Of a stretch of DNA of 64,000 bases, positions 44,593 to 52,711 are shown one piece after another. The position numbers and the translations under genes were made by a program. The stretch is taken from assembly GCA_001704765.1 (NCBI GenBank), contig MBFK01000121.1:27197-91196 (forward strand), given 5' to 3'. The first letter of the stretch is position 1. Each line of letters opens with the position of its first letter. The notes beneath the pieces are model-generated. The model did no database searches and was not told the origin of the DNA. It saw nothing but the letters and a program-made list of their open reading frames with translations. Origin of the DNA: Sinorhizobium shofinae. GTDB taxonomy: Bacteria; Pseudomonadota; Alphaproteobacteria; Rhizobiales; Rhizobiaceae.

Positions 44593-45120
44593 TCAACCCT
44601 TCATTTTCAGCGGCAATCCAGCCGCGACGAAATAGACTTCGGCGGATTTTTCCGCGACGATTTGATGGAGGCGGCCGGCATGATCGCGGAAGTCGCGCGC
44701 CATGCGGTTCTCCGGAACTATGCCGAGACCGACCTCATTCGAAACGAAGACAAGCCGCGCCTGCCTATCGGGCAGCAAGGCGGCAAGAGCCGCAAATTCG
44801 GCTGCCATGTCGCGCCCTTCCATCATCAGGTTCGTCACCCAGAGCGTGAGGCAGTCGACAAGGATGGCGCACCCTGGAGTATCCAGGCGGCGAAGCAGGC
44901 CGGAAAGATCGAGCGGCTCCTCATGCGTCGTCCAGCCCTTGCCTTGCCGCGCGGCTTGGTGATGTGCGATGCGGTCGCGCATCTCGTCGTCATAGGCGCG
45001 GCCCGTCGCGACATAGTGCATCGGCAGCCCCGAGGCTTCGACGAGCTTTTCCGCAAAAGTGGATTTACCGGAGCGCGCACCGCCGAGCACCAGGATCGGA
45101 CCGGCATGAGAGATTGTCAT
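44593..45120 (-). CDS. cobP: Adenosylcobinamide kinase / guanylyltransferase CobP (CobU)
   Basis: A 175-residue bifunctional enzyme that phosphorylates adenosylcobinamide and transfers [18 protein letters not shown] is the P-loop, and [11 protein letters not shown] and [12 protein letters not shown] are family signatures. Its ATG overlaps the stop of a 32-codon leader ORF (ATGA). It is the first large gene behind the cobalamin riboswitch. Confidence 0.95.
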   Translation of the reverse strand: MTISHAGPILVLGGARSGKSTFAEKLVEASGLPMHYVATGRAYDDEMRDRIAHHQAARQGKGWTTHEEPLDLSGLLRRLDTPGCAILVDCLTLWVTNLMMEGRDMAAEFAALAALLPDRQARLVFVSNEVGLGIVPENRMARDFRDHAGRLHQIVAEKSAEVYFVAAGLPLKMKG

Positions 45121-45215
45121 CCGACCAGGCCTCGCGCGAGGAAACCTGTGGGGCCAAAACGGCGATAGGGAGTGGTCGCGTGACCGGCACGCGCAGACGA
45201 CAATATATAAGCCAC
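45117..45215 (-). CDS. Short leader ORF coupled to cobP
   Basis: A 32-residue frame starting at GTG 45215 ([12 protein letters not shown]), rich in Gly/Arg ([14 protein letters not shown]) and ending with TGA that overlaps the cobP ATG. GGAGG stands five bases before the GTG, while cobP itself has no clear ribosome site. This suggests ribosomes enter at the leader and couple into cobP. It lies about 50 nt after the riboswitch, so the riboswitch would control this start. No similarity is recognised. Confidence 0.55.
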   Translation of the reverse strand: MAYILSSARAGHATTPYRRFGPTGFLARGLVG

Positions 45216-45261
45216 GACAACCTCCGTGCTGGCATTGGGGAGAACTCCCCGGGCGAAATGC

Positions 45262-45460
45262 CCTGATGGACGGCAGGTCTCCTGGCTCACGGCGTCACGG
45301 GCAAAGCATTCTTGCGCATGCGGATGCGCATTGATGCTGAGCCCGAACGAGTCCGCCTCGCCTTCCCGGCGTTTGCTAGCTCGTGAAGGCGGACGATTCG
45401 TAGAAGAAGAGGCGTCCAGCCCGGCTGCTCACGATGCCACGCCAGTGGCTTTTCCGGCGC
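45262..45460 (-). promoter_or_regulatory. Cobalamin (B12) riboswitch controlling cobP-cobW-cobN-cobO
   Basis: On the minus strand the order is GCCACTG (45449-45443), the G-C-C-G-G-G-A-A-G-G-C box near 45365-45377, and the B12 box AGCCAGGAGACCTGCC (45287-45272). These are the conserved elements of the AdoCbl riboswitch in the correct order and spacing. Just downstream are GGGCATTTCGCCC and GGGGAGTTCTCCCC hairpins that could form the expression platform. High coenzyme B12 should shut off the operon. Confidence 0.93.
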
Positions 45461-45911
45461 GCCCTCCAATCCCGCAAAAACTGCCCCATGCAGTTTCATC
45501 GGAAGAGGTACGGCATGCCTGATGGCGAACCCTGACCGTTCTACAGTCGCGGGGTCGGCTGCGATAAGGGCGCCCGATGTGGGTCCGCCCGTCACATTCC
45601 CATTTACTCCCCCGCGCCGCTTCGGTGCGAGGGAACCATCCATTCGTCGTTAATTATGAAGCGGAGGCTGCAAAGTCAATCGACGGCCTGCGACGCGAGG
45701 CCGGCGAATTGCGGCAGCGCAGGCGCGTTGCCGACACACCGCGTGCTTGTCATACTCCGAACGGGTGAGCAGACACCCCTCCCCACCGCGTGATAAAACG
45801 AGCCTTTCCAAGCCCGACGGTACTTTCGAGCCACGTACAACTTCGATTGTTTATTTTGATCACGGTGACGATCACGGTTTGTTACGAACCGGGGTCTTCG
45901 TGGAGGGTGCG
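45461..45911. other. Divergent promoter region of cob operon and FecR-like gene
   Basis: This 451-bp region holds no supported gene. It should carry the cob operon promoter on the riboswitch side. Near the FecR-like start there are two direct repeats GATCACGGT at 45858-45866 and 45870-45878, a 12-bp period, possibly a regulator site. Confidence 0.4.
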
Positions 45912-46760
45912 ATGTCGCATCTGCGTCGTACCGCAATCGCCGCGCTGAGCGCAGCGCTTTACGGTTTCATGCCGACAATGGCCGCCGAACCGATAGGTCA
46001 GGCGACACGGATCAAGACCGAGGTTACCGGAGCGACTGGACCGCTCGCGGTCAGGGACCCGGTGCACCGTGACGAACTGATCCGCACGTCCAGATCGGGA
46101 CTGGGCCAGTTCATATTCCGCGACGGCAGTAAGCTGGCCGTCGGGGCCGGTTCGTCCGTCGTCATCGACAAATTCGTCTACGACGATTCGAAATCGGTAC
46201 AGAGGCTTACGGTTGCGGCCGCAAAGGGAACGTTTCGCTGGATCAGCGGTAATTCGAAGCACTCCGCGTACGAGATCCTGACGCCTGCCGGAACGATCGG
46301 CGTCCGGGGAACCGTCTTCGACTTCTATGTCGGCAACGACGGAACGACCGCTATCGTTCTGTTGGGCGGCGCAGCCCAGTTTTGCGGTCGCGGAGGTTGC
46401 CAGCAACTGACGCGGCGCTGCGATTGCGTGGTCGCCAAGCGCGGCGGCGGCATGACGGAGACCCAGCGAGTCGATCGCCGCATACTGACGACCCTCGGCA
46501 ACAAGAAAGCTCTACCTTTCCTTTCGGGCGATCAAAAACTATCGGCGGCATTTGGAGGAATGAGCGGGAGCTGCGGTCTTTCAGCCGCCCTGGAGATAAA
46601 ACCGACCTCCCCCGCTGATATCCGCCCGCCGGAAAAAGTCACGCCTCGCAAGGCCCTAAGCAATGAGCCTGGTCATCGCGGCCTCGACACGGGCAAGAAA
46701 GGACTGGATACCGGCAGCAAGGGACAGGACAAGGGCAAGAAGGGGCAGGACCGGCCGTAG
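45912..46760 (+). CDS. FecR-domain periplasmic protein
   Basis: A 282-residue secreted protein. A signal peptide (M-S-H-L-R-R-T-A-I-A-A-L-S-A-A-L-Y-G-F, cleavage near A-A-E-P) is followed by a FecR fold: F-R-D-G-S-K-L-A-V-G-A-G-S, then G-T-F-R-W-I-S-G and T-P-A-G-T-I-G-V-R-G-T-V-F-D-F. The C-terminal tail is Lys/Gly/Asp-rich and repeats the unit G-L-D-T-G-x-K (about residues 255-282). The start ATG 45912 has GGAGGG upstream; the longer frame has no signal peptide. It converges with a CHASE2 adenylate cyclase, a pairing familiar in alphaproteobacteria, so it may supply that sensor's periplasmic ligand. Confidence 0.85.
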   Translation: MSHLRRTAIAALSAALYGFMPTMAAEPIGQATRIKTEVTGATGPLAVRDPVHRDELIRTSRSGLGQFIFRDGSKLAVGAGSSVVIDKFVYDDSKSVQRLTVAAAKGTFRWISGNSKHSAYEILTPAGTIGVRGTVFDFYVGNDGTTAIVLLGGAAQFCGRGGCQQLTRRCDCVVAKRGGGMTETQRVDRRILTTLGNKKALPFLSGDQKLSAAFGGMSGSCGLSAALEIKPTSPADIRPPEKVTPRKALSNEPGHRGLDTGKKGLDTGSKGQDKGKKGQDRP

Positions 46761-46803
46761 CACGCGCTAAAGGGCCGGCCGTCTTTTCAGGCGACTGCCT
46801 GCC

Positions 46804-48975
46804 CTATTTTGCAGACCGGGTGCTCTTCACCAATGGTTCGCTTGAGAAGTGGTCGACCCTGCGGGTGATCCGCCTGTAAAAATCCGACAGTCCGGAACAC
46901 AGGGATCCAGCTTTGAACTTCGCGGCTGCGGCAAGGTCACGGCACGCCGGCGAGCGCAAACGCAGGGCGTCGACCAATTCCCCGTGAACGTGCTGTAGTT
47001 CGGCAAATTCGGGAGACGCTGCAAGTTGCCCGTCGCCGACGACGGCGAAGAGGCCGGTGCGCGTGCTCTTGCCCTTCAGTCCCAACGCTCCCGCCTCAAG
47101 CAAGGCAAAGTCGGTGAGCGACTTTGCCGTGCTCTCTGACACGAGGATGTCGAAGCTGATCTCCTTGCAGGCAGCCTCGATTCGCGCGGCGACGTTGACT
47201 GCATCGCCGACGGCCGAATAGTTGAAATGGGTTTCGGCACCCATGTTCCCGACGCAGGCGAGGCCCGTATGGATGCCGATGCCAATTCCCACCTTGCCCT
47301 TGCTTCCGAAACCAAATGCGTCGCTGTCATTGAGGCGGGAAAGTGTTTCGCGCATGGCCAGGGCGGAGCGGACAGCCTTGCCGGCGTGATCGGTGACGTC
47401 GACGGGGGCGTTCCAGAAAGCCATAATCGAGTCGCCAATGAACTTGTCGAGCGTGCCCTCATTGGCAATGACATGGCGGCTCAGGGCGTCGAGAAGCGTG
47501 TTCAAGAAACCGACCAGCTCCCTCGGCGCCAGGCGCTCGCTGATCTCGGTGAAATTCCGGACATCGACGAACATGATCGTCAATTCGCGATCGTCTCCAC
47601 CAAGGCGCAGGGCGTTCTGCGTGTGCTCGATGCGGTAGAGCAGCGATGGCGACAAATATTGGCCGAAAGCGCGCCGGACGACGCGGCGTTCCCTGTCCAT
47701 TACGAGAAAGCGGTAGGCCGTCGCGGCGAAATGCGTCACCGATCCGGAAAGGATCGGGGCAAGCGGGTCGAAGAGAAGTCCTGCATAGAGAAAGGCGGTC
47801 CATGAGGCCGCGAGAGCCAGCCCGGTGATCAATAGCCCGCAGGCGAGCGCCACGCCCGGGCTTACGAAGGTCGTCAACATCACGAGCAGGCTGCCCGCAA
47901 CGGCGATCAACAGGATTTCAAGCCCGTCAGCCCAGTCCGGGCGGGAGAGGAAGCGACCGGACAGGATCTGCTCGACGGCTTGGGCGTGGAGCGACACGCC
48001 GGGGACGTTGTGTCCGAGAGCCGTGGTGCGAATGTCCAACAAACCGGCAGCCGACGTGCCGACGAATACGATGCTGCCATTGAGCGCGCGCCTCACATCC
48101 TGCGAACCGCCGGATGCGGCGAGCACCCGGGCGGCAGACACGTATCTCTCGGCCCGGTCCTCACTGACATAGAGCCAGAGTTCGCCGGCTGCCGTGACCG
48201 GAACGGCGAAATCGCCGATCTTGATCCGGGTGATGGTGTCGGGCACATCCGTAGCGCCCGCCACAAGATAAGTGGAGGCGCCCTGAGCGACACGCAGCGC
48301 CTCGAGCGCCAAATTCGGATAGAGTTGCTCGCCATCGCTGAGAAGAAGTGGGATCGCGCGTACGACCGCCGTCGGGCTGCCTGGATTGAGGCTGATGTGT
48401 CCGATGCCGGTCGCATTGGCTTCGAGCTCCGGCCTGAGCGGAGTCGCGGCCGTGAGACGCGGCGGCGCATCGAACGGGCTCTCGCCGGTGAAGGCGAAGC
48501 CCGCCTTCACCGGCGGTCGATACGTTCCCTCGTTCGAAAGGCCGAAACCCAGCACGACCGGCTTACCGGCCGTCGCGCCGGCAAAGATCTCGTCGTTGTC
48601 CGGCAACCGCTCCAGCAAAGCGGGATCGATTCCCATGACGTCACGCACAACGGTGCGCGGCGACAGTCGATCGGGCTCGGCGAAAAGAATATCAAAGGCA
48701 ATTACGGCGGCACCCATTTCGGAGAGCCTGTTCACCAGGGCGGCCAATCGATCCCTTGGCCAAGGCCACTGGCCGAACTCCCTAAGAGAGGCCTCATCGA
48801 TATCGACGACCCGCACGGGCAGGTTTTCGAAGGGCCGCGGCGCCAGGCGCTGGTACTCGTCGAAGGTAATCTCGCGGGCGAATCTCAGCAACTGCGGATC
48901 GTTTGCCCGCAGCACCGTCAGCGCCGCGACAATTGCCAATCCGATAAGGACGCCGACCTGCTGGGCGCGTGTCAT
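46804..48975 (-). CDS. CHASE2-domain adenylate/guanylate cyclase
   Basis: A 723-residue membrane sensor. One N-terminal span (about 6-22), a large periplasmic CHASE2 domain (about 40-330), three spans (about 345-435) and a cytoplasmic class III cyclase. The cyclase has both metal aspartates (I-M-F-V-D-V-R-N-F-T and F-I-G-D-S-I-M-A-F), the base-recognition lysine in L-D-K-F-I-G-D and the H-T-G-L-A-C-V-G-N-M-G and D-A-V-N-V-A-A-R motifs, so it should be active. The start ATG 48975 is chosen because the longer frame adds a basic, non-membrane leader. The periplasmic input is unknown. It ends 44 bp from the convergent FecR-like gene. Confidence 0.9.
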   Translation of the reverse strand: MTRAQQVGVLIGLAIVAALTVLRANDPQLLRFAREITFDEYQRLAPRPFENLPVRVVDIDEASLREFGQWPWPRDRLAALVNRLSEMGAAVIAFDILFAEPDRLSPRTVVRDVMGIDPALLERLPDNDEIFAGATAGKPVVLGFGLSNEGTYRPPVKAGFAFTGESPFDAPPRLTAATPLRPELEANATGIGHISLNPGSPTAVVRAIPLLLSDGEQLYPNLALEALRVAQGASTYLVAGATDVPDTITRIKIGDFAVPVTAAGELWLYVSEDRAERYVSAARVLAASGGSQDVRRALNGSIVFVGTSAAGLLDIRTTALGHNVPGVSLHAQAVEQILSGRFLSRPDWADGLEILLIAVAGSLLVMLTTFVSPGVALACGLLITGLALAASWTAFLYAGLLFDPLAPILSGSVTHFAATAYRFLVMDRERRVVRRAFGQYLSPSLLYRIEHTQNALRLGGDDRELTIMFVDVRNFTEISERLAPRELVGFLNTLLDALSRHVIANEGTLDKFIGDSIMAFWNAPVDVTDHAGKAVRSALAMRETLSRLNDSDAFGFGSKGKVGIGIGIHTGLACVGNMGAETHFNYSAVGDAVNVAARIEAACKEISFDILVSESTAKSLTDFALLEAGALGLKGKSTRTGLFAVVGDGQLAASPEFAELQHVHGELVDALRLRSPACRDLAAAAKFKAGSLCSGLSDFYRRITRRVDHFSSEPLVKSTRSAK

Positions 48976-49133
48976 AATCGCCGACCTTTTGTGCCGGACG
49001 GCGGCACGACTGGTTTCTCTTGGGAAAACAGGTCTGCCGCCTCGCCGGCCATGCTGCATCGTTCACAGCGGCCATGCAATATCAACCAACGGGGGTTCGT
49101 CGGAGTGTCACGCGATAGCAGCGCCACAGCACG

Positions 49134-50588
49134 CTACCCGAGCAAGCGGTTGAGCCACGCGCGGTCGAGCACGCCCTCCAGCTCGGCGGCAATCTCGTCG
49201 AGCGCGCTGTCGACCGACTGACCATAGTTGCCCTCCCCGCCTTCGATTCCCAAGCTTTTCAGCAGTTCGGCCCGGTAGGCATCGCTGCCGAAGAGACCGT
49301 GGAGGTAGGTTCCCATGACCCGGCCATCGGACGACATCGCGCCATCAGGGCGGCCGTCGATCGTCACAGGGGCGCGTTCGCAATCTGGCCCGGTAGTCTT
49401 GCCGAGATGGATTTCGTAGCCCTCGAGCGCCACGCCATGCTCCAGCGACCAGGCGCGGCTGTTGCGAACTGTCTTTTCCGGCGCCATCTCCGTTTCGACC
49501 GAAAGCAGCCCCAACCCGGCAATCTCTCGCTCGCTTCCTTCGATGCCGAGCGGATCGGTAACGCGGACGCCCAGCATCTGATAGCCACCACAGATGCCGA
49601 TCACCCGGCCGCCGCGCCGGACGTGGCGCTCAAGATCGCGGTCCCAGCCCTGCGCACGAAAGTCCCTGAGATCCGAGATCGTCGATTTCGAACCGGGGAT
49701 GACGACCAGTCCGGCGTCCTCCGGCAGCGGCATGCCCGGCCGAACGAAGACGAGCTCGACCTCCGACTCCGCCGCAAGTGGATCGAGATCGTCGAAATTG
49801 GCAATGCGCGACAGGACGGGCACGGCGACCTTCAGCGCCTTGCCGCTGCCACGCACCAACTTCTCGAGAACCACGGAATCCTCGGCCGGCAGCCGCGCGG
49901 CACTCTTCAGCCAAGGCACCACACCGAAACAAGGCCAGCCGGTGAAGCGGCCGACGGCCGCGATACCATCATCGAAAAGCGTGACGTCACCGCGGAACTT
50001 GTTGATGAGATAGCCCGTGACCATCCGCCGGTCCTCCTCCGGCAGGATTGCATGGGTGCCGACCAGCGAGGCGATGACGCCGCCGCGGTCGATATCGCCG
50101 ACGAGAACGACCGGGACATTGGCGCGCGTGGCAAAGCCCATATTGGCGATGTCGCCGGCCCTAAGGTTGATCTCGGCCGGCGAGCCGGCCCCCTCGACGA
50201 CGATGAGATCCGCGCCGGCCGAGACGAGTTCGAAACTCTCCATCACCGCGCCGAGCAGCTTCGGCTTCAACGCCTGATATTCCCTGCCCTTGGCCTGCCC
50301 CGCGACCTTGCCCTGCAGAATGATCTGGCTGCCCACGTCGGATTGCGGTTTCAAGAGCACCGGATTCATGTGCACCGAAGAGGGCACGCGCGCGGCGAGC
50401 GACTGCAGCCACTGCGCCCGGCCGATTTCGCCGCCGTCATCGGAGACGGCAGCGTTGTTCGACATGTTCTGCGGCTTGAAGGGCCTCACCTTCAAGCCGC
50501 GATTGGCGGCGAGCCGGCAGAGGCCTGCCACCAGTACCGATTTTCCGACATCCGAGCCGGTTCCCTGGAGCATGATCGCGCGTGTCAT
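49134..50588 (-). CDS. cobQ: Cobyric acid synthase CobQ
   Basis: A 484-residue glutamine amidotransferase adding four amide groups to adenosylcobyrinic a,c-diamide. The N-terminal M-L-Q-G-T-G-S-D-V-G-K-S synthase P-loop and K-P-Q-N-M-S-N-N-A are typical; the glutaminase cysteine is in V-I-G-I-C-G-G-Y-Q-M-L-G. The start ATG 50588 (M-T-R-A-I-M-L-Q-G) is chosen over the longer frame on similarity. It stands alone, about 3.9 kb from the riboswitch operon, with no B12 motif upstream. Confidence 0.95.
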   Translation of the reverse strand: MTRAIMLQGTGSDVGKSVLVAGLCRLAANRGLKVRPFKPQNMSNNAAVSDDGGEIGRAQWLQSLAARVPSSVHMNPVLLKPQSDVGSQIILQGKVAGQAKGREYQALKPKLLGAVMESFELVSAGADLIVVEGAGSPAEINLRAGDIANMGFATRANVPVVLVGDIDRGGVIASLVGTHAILPEEDRRMVTGYLINKFRGDVTLFDDGIAAVGRFTGWPCFGVVPWLKSAARLPAEDSVVLEKLVRGSGKALKVAVPVLSRIANFDDLDPLAAESEVELVFVRPGMPLPEDAGLVVIPGSKSTISDLRDFRAQGWDRDLERHVRRGGRVIGICGGYQMLGVRVTDPLGIEGSEREIAGLGLLSVETEMAPEKTVRNSRAWSLEHGVALEGYEIHLGKTTGPDCERAPVTIDGRPDGAMSSDGRVMGTYLHGLFGSDAYRAELLKSLGIEGGEGNYGQSVDSALDEIAAELEGVLDRAWLNRLLG

Positions 50589-51224
50589 TGCGGTCTCCCG
50601 TAACATCGAAAGCTTCTCCGGCAAAGCTCTGTTTCGACGCTATTTCGCCGCAATTGAGCCAGCGGCGATCACGGCGTGTATCACCCACTCATCAAGCTTG
50701 CGATGAACCTCGGCAGCCTGGCTAAAATGAGACATCTGATGGCGAGTTTGGCATCGAAAGCCACCCGTCGCACGCCTATATCGCCGCCATTGAAACAACC
50801 GGTGACGACCCGGACCCCCAAGGCAGGAAAACCATGCTGTTTATCTTCAGCAAACCTAATTTCGTTCAGATCGCCTGGAACTCGCAGGCGCCGCGCAGCC
50901 AGTCCCGCGTCCGCAATACGCCGATCGATGCACCATTCGGGCCACTCGGTTTCATCCGCACGTCCAGCGTCGGATAGGGGCGGCTTTTCGTGCTCTGATT
51001 TTGGCGACATTTCGCGTCCGTGCAAATGGCGGACCGCATGCTGATTGCGTCAGGTACGAGGGATTCGCGCCCCGGATACGCGTCTCCTGCCCCACAAGAT
51101 GCGGAGATCGCGAAAGAGGCAGGCCCGGTACGCAACACCTGAACCGGACCTGCGGCAGTCGCCCGCCGCAGGCAAACAATTAGCCTGACATCCTTACCGG
51201 ATGGTTATTGAGAACTTAATCAAA

Positions 51225-51254
51225 GGTGAATTCGCAATTTTTTCCGAATTCACC
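51225..51254. repeat. 10-bp perfect inverted repeat
   Basis: GGTGAATTCG (51225-51234) and CGAATTCACC (51245-51254) with a T-rich 10-nt centre. Could be a terminator for an unseen transcript or an operator; no U-run follows the second arm. Confidence 0.45.
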
Positions 51255-51335
51255 GCGTGATCCTCGAACACGGGACGCGCCCGGCGCGACCGCGCCTCTC
51301 CCCCAATCGGAGGCCTCGGGGCCGGCACTCGCTGC

Positions 51336-51356
51336 AATCAATTGAAGAGATTGATT
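51336..51356. promoter_or_regulatory. Possible operator upstream of betaine-binding gene
   Basis: AATCAAT and ATTGATT form a 7-7-7 inverted repeat 65 bp upstream of the ATG at 51421. A regulator site in the promoter region is plausible but unproven. Confidence 0.35.
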
Positions 51357-51420
51357 TCTCATCGGAAACACCTAGGCTGACTGATCGTGGGGCCGCGTAA
51401 AAGGCGGGAGGCTTAGGAAC

Positions 51421-52419
51421 ATGACGAAACTCCTCGCAATCACGTTCGCTGCTGCTGGCATTTATGTCCTGGCCGGCTCAACTCGGGCCGCGGAGTGCGG
51501 GGAGGTCAGCATTGCGGAAATGAACTGGGCCTCCGCCGGCATCGCCGCCCATGTCGACAAATTTATTCTCGAGAACGGTTACGGTTGCACCGTCTCGCTT
51601 GTCGCCGGCGACACGATGCCGACCTTCGCCTCGATGAACGAGAAGGCTGAACCCGATCTGGCGCCCGAGCTTTGGATCCACTCTGTGCGAAGGCCGCTCG
51701 AAGCGGCGATCAAGGAAGGCCGCCTTATCCAGGCCGCTCCAATCCTCAGCGAAGGCGGCGTCGAAGGCTGGTGGATCCCGAGGTTCCTCGCCAACGCCCA
51801 TCCGGAGATCAAGACCGTCCAAGACGCCCTGAAGCATCCGGATCTCTTCCCGGCGCCCGACGATCCGACCAAGGGGGCGATCCACAATTGCCCCTCCGGC
51901 TGGAACTGTCAGATCTCGACGGCCAACCTCTACAAGGCGCTGGAAGCTGAGAAGGCGGGTTTCAAGCTTATCGATCCCGGTTCAGCAGCCGGGCTTGACG
52001 GCTCCATTGCCGAGGCCTTCGAGAAGAAGACCGGCTGGCTCGGCTATTATTGGGCGCCGACGGCAATCCTCGGCAAATATGAAATGACCCGGCTGTCCTT
52101 CGGCGTCGACCACGACAGGGCGGAATGGGACTCCTGCTCGGCGGTACTGAACTGTCCAAGCCCGAAGGTCAACTCCTATCCGGTCTCGGACGTCTTTACC
52201 GTGGTAACGAAATCCTTTTCCGAAAAGGCAAGCGTCGCTATGGATTACGTAAATGCCCGCGGATGGGACAATGCGACAGTCAACAAGGTTCTCGCCTGGA
52301 TGGATCAGAACCGGGCTACCAATGAGGACGCCGCGAGATATTTCCTCGAGCGCTTCCCGGACACATGGGCAAAATGGGTGAGCCCGGAGGTTGCAGAAAA
52401 GGTGAAGGCGGCGCTTTGA
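51421..52419 (+). CDS. Glycine betaine/proline-type ABC substrate-binding protein
   Basis: A 332-residue periplasmic protein of the OpuAC family. The signal peptide is M-T-K-L-L-A-I-T-F-A-A-A-G-I-Y-V-L-A (cleavage near T-R-A-A-E). The mature start C-G-E-V-S-I-A-E-M-N-W-A-S-A-G and W-W-I-P-R-F-L-A-N-A-H-P-E-I fit betaine/choline/proline-type binders that use a Trp/Tyr cage. A good GGGAGG site precedes the ATG. Its partner ATPase is the next gene, but no permease lies between. A betaine methyltransferase gene follows nearby, supporting a betaine-type ligand. Confidence 0.87.
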   Translation: MTKLLAITFAAAGIYVLAGSTRAAECGEVSIAEMNWASAGIAAHVDKFILENGYGCTVSLVAGDTMPTFASMNEKAEPDLAPELWIHSVRRPLEAAIKEGRLIQAAPILSEGGVEGWWIPRFLANAHPEIKTVQDALKHPDLFPAPDDPTKGAIHNCPSGWNCQISTANLYKALEAEKAGFKLIDPGSAAGLDGSIAEAFEKKTGWLGYYWAPTAILGKYEMTRLSFGVDHDRAEWDSCSAVLNCPSPKVNSYPVSDVFTVVTKSFSEKASVAMDYVNARGWDNATVNKVLAWMDQNRATNEDAARYFLERFPDTWAKWVSPEVAEKVKAAL

Positions 52420-52711
52420 CGGTGGCCGCGCTGTGGACGGAGGCCGGATCCTGCTGCGTGCTGTGTTACTCCCGGTCGCATGTTTCGCGACGAAGCGGCC
52501 TCGCCAGCGTCGCAAACAGCACAGCAGCGGCCCTGTTACGCTGTCACATTGCTCAGGGGGAACCTGGAGGCGGTTACGCCCGGGCACGCTCAAATAGCGG
52601 TCCGGCGGAAACGCGCCTTCAGCGGCGTTGCACTCGTCGGCAGCGCCATCATTTCGATCGTGCCAGCCAAGCCTTCGGCAGGCGGCTGCAATAGCATTTC
52701 GGAGGTTGTTC
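52420..52711. other. Gap where the transporter permease would be expected
   Basis: 292 bp between the binding protein and the ATPase. Quaternary-amine ABC systems usually encode a multi-span permease of about 280 residues at this place. No hydrophobic frame is visible here in any frame, and no remnant was recognised. Confidence 0.5.

Larger units (their letters stand above)
50589..51420. other. Long gene-poor region upstream of the betaine-binding gene
   Basis: 832 bp with no supported gene. A 47-codon frame at 50834-50977 (+) has AGGA near its ATG but no recognisable product. Two inverted repeats stand out near the downstream gene (51225-51254 and 51336-51356) and are listed separately. The AT-rich stretch 51180-51260 contrasts with the GC-rich surroundings. 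Confidence 0.4.

Noticed and set aside
43573..45168. 531-codon plus-strand frame opposite cobW and cobP
   Set aside because: Composition mirrors the codon bias of the real genes on the other strand, with no ribosome site or family motif.
50834..50977. 47-codon plus-strand ORF with AGGA before its ATG
   Set aside because: No motif or context; the same DNA is open in several frames, so coding cannot be supported.
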